DNA from: Spirochaeta sp.
GTDB lineage: Bacteria; Spirochaetota; Spirochaetia; Spirochaetales_E; Spirochaetaceae_B
Direction: 5' to 3'
Assembly: GCA_030590585.1 (NCBI GenBank)
Contig: JAUUYD010000164.1
Span: 1 to 5,927 of the forward strand
DNA: 5,927 nt
This document shows, one piece after another, positions 1 through 5,927 of the stretch. A model generated the notes under the pieces. That model had not been told where the DNA came from. It saw only the letters and a list, made by a program, of their open reading frames with translations, and did not search any database. Numbering within the stretch: position 1 is the stretch's first letter; each line of letters starts with the position of its first letter. The translations under genes were made by a program, and so were the position numbers.

Positions 1-1866
1 GATGTCCTGGTAGCCGTCGAGTTCATTCTTTGCGATTTCCGCAAGCTGCATAAGAGCGTCTTCGGTGACTTCGTAGCGTGTACCAACCGGGAACTCCAGG
101 CTGATCTGTATCACATCCTGAGCCTGGCCCGGTGCCAGTTCGATGCCGATATTACCTCCCAGAGGCTCCAGTGTGAAAACGCTGATTACCAAAACCAGCA
201 CCATGATGATCGCGGTGAGTCCTTTATGTTCCAGTACCCTGGCCAACAGACGTTTGTAAGCGTTGTCCATACCGGTGAAAGCCCGCTCCATTCCCGAGTC
301 AACGGTTCTGAAAAATCGGGATTTAATGGGCCTCTGTTTCCGGGTGTAGAGCTTGAGGTACTTACTCGAGAGTACCGGTACCAGGGATATAGCCACCACC
401 AGGGACGCGAGTAATGCAATGACGATGGTGAGAGCAAGGTCTTGAAAGAGTACCCCGATGATATCCAGTTCATCCTTGAAGAGCAGAAGCGGCAGGAATA
501 TCCCCACAGTGGTGAGAATTGACGCCGTGATGGCGGTAATCATTTCCTGGGAACCAAGGTATGCAGCCGGACCGGCTTTCGCGCCTTTTTCCCTGTACCG
601 GAAGATATTTTCCAGTATGACAATGGACGAGTCCACAATCATACCTATACCCAGGGTGAGTCCCGCAAGGGTCATGATATTCAGGGTGAGCCCGGAGAAA
701 TACATCACCATAATTGTGACAAGGAGGCTGATGGGTATGGAGAGACCGATGATGATTGTACTCTTTATGCTTCTAAGGAATATAAAAAGGACCACCATGG
801 CCAGCACCGCGCCGAAAATAGCCGAGGATGTGACTCCTTTCAGAGATTGCCGGATGATTTTTGTCGTATCGTAGATTACCGTCAGATCAACCCCGGCGGG
901 CATGATGTCTCTCACCTCGTCGAGCTTGGCGATGATGTTATCCGCCACTTCCACCGAGTTGGTTCCCGATTGTTTCTGCATGGAAAGATAGATTCCGGGC
1001 TTACCGTTAACATAAGTGGCATTGGTGATATCTTTGTACGAATCAGTAATTTCCGCGAAATCCCTGAGCCTTACCGGTGTCGAAGAGCCTGTACTTTTAC
1101 CTGTAAGGGGGTTAACTCCTCCGCCCTTATACGTGATAACCGCGTTACGTATGTCGTCGATGCTGTCAAATTGTCCTTTGGTTTGAACGAGGTATTTGAA
1201 ATTTCCCTCATAAACACTTCCCGATCCTATCTGAATATTCTGGGCGGCAAGGGCCCCGGTTACCTGGGACAGGGTGAGACCGTAGGCCTCCAGCCTGTTC
1301 TGGGACACCTCCACCCGGATGGCCCTGTCACGGCCTCCGGAGAGTGTTACCAGAGCAACACCATCAACCTGCTCCAGCCGGGGCTGGATCTGGTTTTTGG
1401 CTATTTCGAACAGTTCGTCCGGGCTTCGATTTCCCTCAACCGACATCTGGAAAATGGGAATGAGTGAGGGGTCGAATTTGAAAATCTGAGGAGTTCCGGC
1501 ATCCTCGGGCAGAAAATCCTTAACAAACTCCAGTTTGTCCCGTACTTCATTAGTGGCTTCCGAGAGGTCCAGCCCCCAACTCAACTCCAGAATTATGGTG
1601 CTTGTTCCTTCCGATGAGGTTGAGTTGATGGCTTTGACATTGCTGACGTTTGTCAGCGCCCCTTCCATTGGACGGGTTACCGACTGTTCGACTTCCTCAG
1701 GACCGGCGCCGGGATAATCGGTGAAGATTACCAGTATAGGAGGTGATATTTCCGGAAACAGATCGACGGGCACCTGGGGCAGTATGTAGAGTGCCAACCC
1801 GACAAGCAATGCATAAAGAATCAGGAAGGTTGTCGGTTTGTTGACAACCCTTTTAGCGATACTCAT
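1..1866 (-). CDS. RND (HAE1/AcrB-like) efflux permease, N-terminal 622 residues, 3' end outside window
   Basis: Inner-membrane proton/drug antiporter subunit of a tripartite pump; BesB/AcrB-like. The frame is open from an ATG at 1866 to the left edge, giving 622 of the roughly 1000-1050 residues usual for the family. TM1 is at about 12-29, followed by a porter/docking region (about 30-345) with the family motif YPGAGPEEVE near 52-61. TM2 is at about 348-364, TM3 370-388, TM4 394-420, TM5 443-463 and TM6 476-499; a basic cytoplasmic loop follows (500-549), then TM7 at about 550-566 and the start of the second periplasmic half. TM4 reads GIGMIVDSSIVILEN: Asp412 matches the first of AcrB's paired proton-relay aspartates (D407), while the D408 position is Ser413. 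A Gly/Ser-rich stretch (about 246-263) lengthens a loop in the docking region. The start abuts the adaptor stop and has an AGGTGG ribosome site 8 nt upstream. Family assignment is firm; the substrate cannot be told. Confidence 0.96.
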   Translation of the reverse strand, partial: MSIAKRVVNKPTTFLILYALLVGLALYILPQVPVDLFPEISPPILVIFTDYPGAGPEEVEQSVTRPMEGALTNVSNVKAINSTSSEGTSTIILELSWGLDLSEATNEVRDKLEFVKDFLPEDAGTPQIFKFDPSLIPIFQMSVEGNRSPDELFEIAKNQIQPRLEQVDGVALVTLSGGRDRAIRVEVSQNRLEAYGLTLSQVTGALAAQNIQIGSGSVYEGNFKYLVQTKGQFDSIDDIRNAVITYKGGGVNPLTGKSTGSSTPVRLRDFAEITDSYKDITNATYVNGKPGIYLSMQKQSGTNSVEVADNIIAKLDEVRDIMPAGVDLTVIYDTTKIIRQSLKGVTSSAIFGAVLAMVVLFIFLRSIKSTIIIGLSIPISLLVTIMVMYFSGLTLNIMTLAGLTLGIGMIVDSSIVILENIFRYREKGAKAGPAAYLGSQEMITAITASILTTVGIFLPLLLFKDELDIIGVLFQDLALTIVIALLASLVVAISLVPVLSSKYLKLYTRKQRPIKSRFFRTVDSGMERAFTGMDNAYKRLLARVLEHKGLTAIIMVLVLVISVFTLEPLGGNIGIELAPGQAQDVIQISLEFPVGTRYEVTEDALMQLAEIAKNELDGYQDI

Positions 1867-2841
1867 TTAGTTTACCACCTGAACTTCCCGTACTATGCGA
1901 ACTTTTACGCCGTCCTCCAGTAGTGTCTGGCCCTGGTAAACGACCTTCTCACCCTCTACGAGCCCGTCAATGATTTCTACAACATTGCCCAAGGTGATAC
2001 CCGGGACCACGGTACGTTTCTCAGCTCTTTCATCATTAACAACATAGACAAATATCTCTCCAAGTCTGCGGAGAACCGTATCCGCGGGAATCTTCACCAC
2101 ATCATCCTTTTCGTCTGTGGTAAGGCGTATTTCGGCGTACATCCCGGGTTTGGCTTTATCCTGACCTCCGGGGATATCCATCTTTATCCCAAGGGTTCGG
2201 CTGGCAGAATTTACAACAGGGTTAATTTCGTTGACAACAAGTGGAATGACATGACCGGGCCAGGCTTCCAGGTACACCTCTGCGGGCATGCCGATTCGAA
2301 TCCGGGAAATAAATCGTTCCGGGATGGCCGTTACTATCTGGAGGCGGTTCAGATCGCCGATTGTCGCCACCGGTAACTGCGGGCCTACCGTATCGCCCCG
2401 GTCCAGAGGAAGGGCTGTAATGGTACCGGATACCCGGGCCTTCACAGGACTCAGCGCGTAATTGAGCCCGGGGCGGGAAGGATCCACCTCGGCGATAATT
2501 TGTCCGGTCCGGACATAATCGCCAAGACCGACATAGAGCCTGGCTAATATCCCTTGAGTCTCGGCATAGGTATCCACCGAACTGGAGGAAATGACTTCGC
2601 CGTTTATTTCGAAATAATCAGCAATGGGACCGGTTACCGCTTTGGTTGTATTTACCGCGAATACAACCTCTTCCTGTTCCTCCGATTCTTCAGGTTTCCC
2701 CAGATTGAATTTACCAGCCAGACCTTTTGCATCGGTACCGCTCATTCTTTTCATGACGCCCATTCCAACTATGGCGATGAGTATCACTATTAATATCAGG
2801 ATGATGACAACAAATGCCCTGCGGCCCTTTTGCTTTTTCAT
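1867..2841 (-). CDS. Periplasmic adaptor (membrane-fusion protein) of the RND pump, hairpinless BesA-like type
   Basis: Links the permease to the outer-membrane channel. It has 324 residues from the ATG at 2841, chosen because GGAGGAGA lies just upstream; an in-frame extension to 2889 would overlap the channel gene and put extra residues before the membrane anchor. Residues 1-8 are basic and 9-30 form one hydrophobic segment with no lipobox Cys, so it is anchored by an uncleaved helix rather than a lipid. Residues 31-60 are a hydrophilic, acidic linker. The two lipoyl half-motifs are at about 92-120 and 131-165, followed by a beta-barrel (about 166-240) and a membrane-proximal domain (about 245-320). 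Only about ten residues join the lipoyl halves, so the coiled-coil hairpin of AcrA-type adaptors (typically tens of residues) is missing. The Borrelia adaptor BesA is known to have this layout. Gene order and pump context support the role. Confidence 0.95.
   Translation of the reverse strand: MKKQKGRRAFVVIILILIVILIAIVGMGVMKRMSGTDAKGLAGKFNLGKPEESEEQEEVVFAVNTTKAVTGPIADYFEINGEVISSSSVDTYAETQGILARLYVGLGDYVRTGQIIAEVDPSRPGLNYALSPVKARVSGTITALPLDRGDTVGPQLPVATIGDLNRLQIVTAIPERFISRIRIGMPAEVYLEAWPGHVIPLVVNEINPVVNSASRTLGIKMDIPGGQDKAKPGMYAEIRLTTDEKDDVVKIPADTVLRRLGEIFVYVVNDERAEKRTVVPGITLGNVVEIIDGLVEGEKVVYQGQTLLEDGVKVRIVREVQVVN
1875..1880 (-). promoter_or_regulatory. Ribosome binding site of the RND permease gene
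   Basis: AGGTGG on the minus strand, 8 nt before the permease ATG at 1866, embedded in the final codons of the adaptor gene, whose TAA directly abuts that ATG. Confidence 0.7.
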
Positions 2842-2845
2842 AATC

Positions 2846-2853
2846 TCTCCTCC
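2846..2853 (-). promoter_or_regulatory. Ribosome binding site that fixes the adaptor start at 2841
   Basis: GGAGGAGA on the minus strand sits in the 16-bp gap after the channel stop; its GGAGG core is 7 nt from the ATG at 2841. It is the strongest Shine-Dalgarno in the window and decides between this start and the longer in-frame ATG at 2889. Confidence 0.85.
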
Positions 2854-2857
2854 GATC

Positions 2858-4180
2858 TTACTGACCCAGGAATTCATCCATAGGCGCATTCAGGGCATAT
2901 TCCAGATCCAGCAATCCGGCGATGTATTCATACTTGGCCAAAAGTAGCTGCTGTACGGCTTGGAGATAATCCTGCTGCCGGGTTTCTACATCAAGCAGCT
3001 CCCGGGTACCCACGTTGTAGGCTTCCTCGGTGAGTTCGTAGTTCCTTCTTGCCAGTTCGACACTGGAGGTGGTGGCTTCAATGGTTTTACTTGATGTATC
3101 CAGTTTGTTCACCAGGTTGGTGATTTCCATCCCTGCAGTTTCGAAAGCCATCTGCTTGGCCAGACTTAATCCGTCAATTTTATCCTGCATCTCCTTTACC
3201 TGGACATTGGAGCTCGATCCGGGGATGAGACCATCGAATTTCCACTGAAGATTGAGGCTCAATTTACCCGAGTCACTCCAGGTATCGATACCTCCGCCCG
3301 TAGGATTGATTCCTGTGATCCCATAACTGTATCCCAGGGCCAGGGTTGGAGTGTTGAAATTCCGATTCATGGTTTTCTTGGCGTACCCAAGAGCTTCAAT
3401 CTGCTTATCCAGGCCGCGGATATCCAAGCGCCGGGCCATATAACTGTTTATCAGAGCTTCTGAATCGAGATGATAGAGTTCGGTCTCCAGGTTTCCATTC
3501 AATACGATTTCCGCGTTTCGGTCTTCGCCGACGAGAAACTTGAAGAAGAGCATCAGGCTGTCGTATCCTGCTACGATGCCATTGTATGCAGGCTGAAGAT
3601 TGGCCACGGTGACTTCCGCAGACAGCACTTCGAGTTCCGGAGCCAGGCCGTTTTCGAAATTGTTCCGGGCCTGAGTCAGGCGCTTTTCAGCCAGTGCGAT
3701 ATTTCCTTCCTGTATCTTGATATTCTCCTGATTGCCCAGAAGGAGGTAAAATTGCTTGCGTACATCCCTTTCCAGTTTTTTCCGGGCGTCCTCGTAGCTT
3801 ATAAGCCCTGCTTCATAATCGGCTACAAGGTTCTTGATTCCGGTGCCCACGGCGGCGTTAATCGGTAGGGTGAAACTCAACCCTGTTGTGAATGAGGTAT
3901 TTCTGGAATCACTGTAGCTTGGGGGTGTTATACCCTGAAACTGAAAGATTCCCGCCGTTCCGTTAAATCCCGCCGAAGCACTCATCGATGGAAGAAATGC
4001 GTTCCATGCCGTATCTTTTGCCCTTTCTCTGGTTCTGACATCAATACCTTCCTGCTTGAGGCCCAGATTCTGTGAAACCGCAAGTTCCACTGCCTTATCG
4101 ACAGTAAGGGTTAAGGATTCGGCTCCGACGGCTCCGCTGATGATTGCTGAAGCGATGACGATAATGAGAATTTTTTTCAT
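2858..4180 (-). CDS. TolC-family outer-membrane efflux channel (OEP family, BesC-like)
   Basis: Outer-membrane duct of the tripartite pump. The protein has 440 residues. Residues 1-20 are a classic Sec signal peptide (MKK, hydrophobic core, AVGA before ES); there is no lipobox Cys, so it resembles TolC rather than the lipoprotein OprM type. The mature form, about 420 residues, is compact compared with E. coli TolC. Both internal OEP repeats are present: the first helical hairpin lies near 155-200, with the tip around NGLAPELEV (177-185), and the second near 370-430, with the tip around NVGTRELLDV (389-398) followed by the usual Ala/Leu/Gln-rich helix. Two beta-rich stretches, about 65-110 and 278-318, are placed where the barrel strands should be. 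The start codon overlaps the regulator stop by one base (TAATG), with AGGAGA 8 nt upstream inside the regulator gene, which suggests translational coupling. Function is secure at family level. Confidence 0.95.
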   Translation of the reverse strand: MKKILIIVIASAIISGAVGAESLTLTVDKAVELAVSQNLGLKQEGIDVRTRERAKDTAWNAFLPSMSASAGFNGTAGIFQFQGITPPSYSDSRNTSFTTGLSFTLPINAAVGTGIKNLVADYEAGLISYEDARKKLERDVRKQFYLLLGNQENIKIQEGNIALAEKRLTQARNNFENGLAPELEVLSAEVTVANLQPAYNGIVAGYDSLMLFFKFLVGEDRNAEIVLNGNLETELYHLDSEALINSYMARRLDIRGLDKQIEALGYAKKTMNRNFNTPTLALGYSYGITGINPTGGGIDTWSDSGKLSLNLQWKFDGLIPGSSSNVQVKEMQDKIDGLSLAKQMAFETAGMEITNLVNKLDTSSKTIEATTSSVELARRNYELTEEAYNVGTRELLDVETRQQDYLQAVQQLLLAKYEYIAGLLDLEYALNAPMDEFLGQ

Positions 4181-5355
4181 TACATTGTTCTCCTGAGTGC
4201 TGATATTCCGCCCATAATGAGCAGATAAAGGTCTTTCAGACCCTGTTCGATACGAATTCTGGCCGAGGATTCGGTCAGATGATATTTGATTTCATTGACA
4301 GCGGCGAGGTTTACCAGACTGAGAAGCTCGCCGGGTTCATATCCATGAAGGTTTAACAGTCCTGATTCCAGTATTGAGCTCATCGGTCGAATAAGGCTTT
4401 CTTCAATCGTGTCCTTGTTTTGGGGTATTTGTATGCCGTAAGCCATCACACGCTGCAGGTAATTGAGTATCTCCGGTGTCCGCCTGAAAAAGGTGCCGGT
4501 GAATGCCAGATACGCAAAAAAACGATTCTCCGGTCTACTGTATTTTGCGGCGAATTCTTCGAACAGGCGGCTGAACATGGTGATCTGTCGGCTGAGTACA
4601 TCCCTGAGCATGGCATCCTTGCCGGGCCAGTAGTTGTATATACTGCTCTTTGAGAGGCCGGCTTTTCTGGCTACTGTCCCCAATGAAATCCCCGTTCCCG
4701 CCTCTTCCATCACGGTATCGAATACGGCGCGCATCAGTGGATCGTCTTCGAATACGCTGTAATTAACAGCTGATGCATCACTGAGTAGTTGGTCATAATC
4801 CGGCCGATTATCGGCAAATCCGGATCCGAATCCTTCGTTCCAGATTTCTTCCCAGTTATCAGCTGCCGGATTCTTTCTTTCCCCCTCATGTATCTTCATG
4901 AAAGTGAGAGAATTGAGATAGCGTAAACCAACTTCAGGAACTCCTGCATTTTTATATGCAATATCGCTGAAAGCCTTCATATGTTTTCTGGTAATTTTCG
5001 GACCGTCACTGCACTGTCTGTAGCGGTATGCCAGAAATCCCAACAGCTGTTTATTCTGCGTAACAAAATCTATGTTGCTGTCGGTGTAAGTTGTGATGAA
5101 ATGATCGCCGGACAGCTTGGAAAGATGGTTGAAAAGAGTGTCAGCGTGGCGATTGTAAGTCTCCAGTGCATTATTTTCCATGGCCTGCTCCATCTTTTCC
5201 TTGCTCGGAAAATAATGATAAAGCGCCTGTTTTGTAATATTCTGTGCAGAGGCAAGGTCTGAAAGGGATGTATTCATATAGCGGCGGGCACCCCAGATAC
5301 TGAATGCCGAATCGAGAATCATCCGTTTTTTTATTTCATGCCTGGTTTCATTCAT
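4180..5355 (-). CDS. Tandem (double) TetR/AcrR-family transcriptional regulator
   Basis: Putative repressor of the downstream pump operon. At 391 residues it is about twice the usual TetR length (about 190-220). Residues 9-56 form a TetR helix-turn-helix ending in ITKQALYHYFPSKEKM. A second complete one lies at 205-252, ending in LSKSSIYNYWPGKDAM. Both keep the family's Y-x-Y-[FW]-x-x-K signature. Each is followed by a mostly helical stretch of ligand-domain size (about 57-200 and 253-391), so the protein looks like two TetR protomers in one chain. The two HTH regions share only about nine of 27 aligned residues, which argues against a recent duplication. The ATG at 5355 is the only plausible start: an in-frame TAA lies 27-25 bp upstream with no start codon between. 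No clear Shine-Dalgarno precedes it, which suggests low expression. It is the first gene of the operon and sits beside a 33-bp dyad, so autoregulation is likely. The ligand is unknown. Confidence 0.93.
   Translation of the reverse strand: MNETRHEIKKRMILDSAFSIWGARRYMNTSLSDLASAQNITKQALYHYFPSKEKMEQAMENNALETYNRHADTLFNHLSKLSGDHFITTYTDSNIDFVTQNKQLLGFLAYRYRQCSDGPKITRKHMKAFSDIAYKNAGVPEVGLRYLNSLTFMKIHEGERKNPAADNWEEIWNEGFGSGFADNRPDYDQLLSDASAVNYSVFEDDPLMRAVFDTVMEEAGTGISLGTVARKAGLSKSSIYNYWPGKDAMLRDVLSRQITMFSRLFEEFAAKYSRPENRFFAYLAFTGTFFRRTPEILNYLQRVMAYGIQIPQNKDTIEESLIRPMSSILESGLLNLHGYEPGELLSLVNLAAVNEIKYHLTESSARIRIEQGLKDLYLLIMGGISALRRTM
4189..4194 (-). promoter_or_regulatory. Ribosome binding site of the outer-membrane channel gene
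   Basis: AGGAGA on the minus strand, 8 nt before the channel ATG at 4180. It lies inside the last codons of the regulator gene, consistent with translational coupling across the TAATG stop/start overlap, and contrasts with the absence of a clear site before the regulator. Confidence 0.8.
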
Positions 5356-5363
5356 TCTGTTGA

Positions 5364-5396
5364 CGACCGTTCGTTAGTAAAACTACTGAACGTTCG
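5364..5396. promoter_or_regulatory. 33-bp inverted repeat, likely operator of the tandem TetR regulator
   Basis: Reading outward from the centre (5380), each arm follows ACTAnnGAACGnTCG; 12 of 15 positions agree between the plus-strand arm (5382-5396) and the minus-strand arm (5378-5364). The dyad ends 8 bp before the regulator start codon and overlaps the best promoter candidate. TetR-family repressors typically bind such dyads next to their own genes. At 33 bp it is longer than many TetR operators, and its right arm also contains an 8-bp perfect palindrome (GAACGTTC). The dyad is directly visible; that this regulator binds it is inferred. Confidence 0.7.
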
Positions 5397-5408
5397 CCGG
5401 GAAAGCAA
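5380..5408 (-). promoter_or_regulatory. Weak candidate sigma70-type promoter for the tetR-pump operon
   Basis: On the minus strand, TTGCTT (5408-5403) and TAGTTT (5385-5380) are separated by 17 bp. Each matches its consensus hexamer at only three of six positions, so base identity alone is weak. Support comes from position: the -10 candidate falls at the centre of the 33-bp dyad, where a bound repressor would block RNA polymerase, and the implied leader is short. The operon could instead be read through from the phosphoesterase gene. Confidence 0.25.
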
Positions 5409-5430
5409 TACATGAATGTGGAACTCTTCA

Positions 5431-5445
5431 TTAACGTTTTGTTAA
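5431..5445. repeat. Short perfect inverted repeat just downstream of the phosphoesterase stop
   Basis: Arms TTAAC and GTTAA flank a 5-base centre, beginning about six bases past the TGA of the upstream gene. The stem is only five AT-rich base pairs and no T-run follows on the minus strand, so it is not a convincing intrinsic terminator. It may be chance or a minor protein-binding site. Confidence 0.25.
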
Positions 5446-5450
5446 GATAC

Positions 5451-5927
5451 TCAAGCAAGCCGGTCGGCAAAAATCTGCAGCAAGTGTTCAATTACATCAT
5501 GACGATCGCCGCTGACAGTACATCCTGCGGCCTTTTTATGACCTCCACCGCCAAGGAATCGGGCGATGCTCCCCACGTCGAGATTGGTTATGGACCTGAG
5601 TCCGATGGTACATTTTCCATCGTTCTGCTCCCTGATAACAGCTGCGGCTTCGACTCCTGTGATACTCAGCATCATCTGATACAGGACATCCGAATCCCGT
5701 ACACTTCCAAGCTCCCGCCAGTCCTTCCAGTTCTCCCAGCTCAGGATAAGCCGTCCGTCGAAGTACAATTCCGATCTTTCCAACACTCGTCCCAGGAGTT
5801 TCCTGGATCCGAGACTGCGTCCTCCTGAGAGCAGGCGAAAGGTATCAGGGGGTGAGGCTCCGGCTGCAATGAGCCGGGAGACGGCCTCCAGAGGTTCAGG
5901 CCGCCCGGGTTCCAGATGACGAAAATA
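5451..5927 (-). CDS. DHH/DHHA1-family phosphoesterase (NrnA-like), C-terminal 158 residues; 5' end outside window
   Basis: The frame is open from the right edge to a TGA at 5453-5451. The visible part is the DHHA1 substrate-binding domain, with the diagnostic GGGGHxxAAG motif at visible residues 126-135 (GGGGH encoded at 5552-5538). Near the edge, FRHLEPG matches the region where NrnA-type enzymes have their SFR...NT motif, followed by a helix resembling the family's LEAVSRLIAAGASP-like segment. Family members hydrolyse short RNA oligonucleotides, 3'-phosphoadenosine 5'-phosphate or cyclic dinucleotides using metal ions bound by the N-terminal DHH domain, which is not in the window; substrate choice is therefore open. 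A GTG at 5786 lies within the gene and is not its start, because the homologous sequence continues upstream of it. It lies on the same strand as the regulator, 95 bp away, and has no evident functional tie to the pump. Confidence 0.9.
   Translation of the reverse strand, partial: YFRHLEPGRPEPLEAVSRLIAAGASPPDTFRLLSGGRSLGSRKLLGRVLERSELYFDGRLILSWENWKDWRELGSVRDSDVLYQMMLSITGVEAAAVIREQNDGKCTIGLRSITNLDVGSIARFLGGGGHKKAAGCTVSGDRHDVIEHLLQIFADRLA

Noticed and set aside
458..1467. Two overlapping plus-strand open frames (458-874 and 847-1467)
   Set aside because: They are antisense to the permease, have no recognisable domains, and overlap each other; the minus-strand frame is a clear RND permease.
2842..2889. 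Extended N-terminus of the adaptor starting at the in-frame ATG at 2889
   Set aside because: It overlaps the channel gene by more than 30 bases, lacks a good ribosome site and adds a non-family segment before the membrane anchor; the ATG at 2841 has GGAGGAGA in place.
4180..5355. Two separate TetR genes misread as one
   Set aside because: The frame is continuous through both halves with no stop, frameshift sign or ribosome site near the junction (about residue 200), so a single fused protein is the straightforward reading.
5431..5445. Intrinsic terminator for the phosphoesterase gene
   Set aside because: The stem has only five AT-rich pairs and no following U-tract in the transcript direction.
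5451..5786. A separate 111-residue protein starting at the GTG at 5786
   Set aside because: Family-like sequence continues in frame upstream to the window edge, so this is an internal valine codon of a larger DHH phosphoesterase.
5412..5828. Plus-strand open frame of 138 codons opposite the phosphoesterase, which could look like a divergent gene from the operator region
   Set aside because: The opposite strand encodes a clear DHHA1 domain with its GGGGH motif; the plus-strand product has no recognisable features and no ribosome site is evident.

Overview
The window carries one gene cluster, with every gene on the minus strand. Read in the direction of transcription (high to low coordinates) it holds: the C-terminal end of a DHH/DHHA1 phosphoesterase (5927-5451, cut by the window edge); a 95-bp intergenic control region; a TetR-type regulator of unusual architecture (5355-4180); a TolC-family outer-membrane channel (4180-2858); a periplasmic adaptor of the membrane-fusion family (2841-1867); and the first 622 residues of an RND-type inner-membrane efflux permease (1866-1, running off the left edge). 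Nothing on the plus strand looks like a gene; the open frames there are shadows of the minus-strand genes.

The last four genes look like one operon. The regulator stop and channel start overlap by one base, channel and adaptor are 16 bases apart, and adaptor stop and permease start abut. Together they encode a complete tripartite efflux pump (inner-membrane proton-driven permease, periplasmic adaptor, outer-membrane duct) headed by its own putative repressor. A 33-bp imperfect inverted repeat lies 8 bp upstream of the regulator start and coincides with the best, though weak, promoter candidate, so the simplest model is autorepression of the whole operon, relieved by a pump substrate.

The organism has two membranes and moderate GC. 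The adaptor lacks the alpha-helical hairpin that normally reaches TolC, and the channel-adaptor-permease order is that of the Borrelia burgdorferi bes system, whose adaptor BesA is also hairpinless. I therefore infer a spirochaete, probably a free-living one rather than Borrelia given the base composition; this is inference, not proof.

The points most worth a second look are (1) the regulator, which is two complete TetR protomers fused in tandem, each with its own helix-turn-helix; (2) the long dyad upstream of it, which may be matched to that pseudo-dimer; and (3) the hairpinless adaptor paired with a channel that still has ordinary TolC-like periplasmic tip motifs. I see no RNA genes, mobile elements, CRISPR arrays or convincing terminators.
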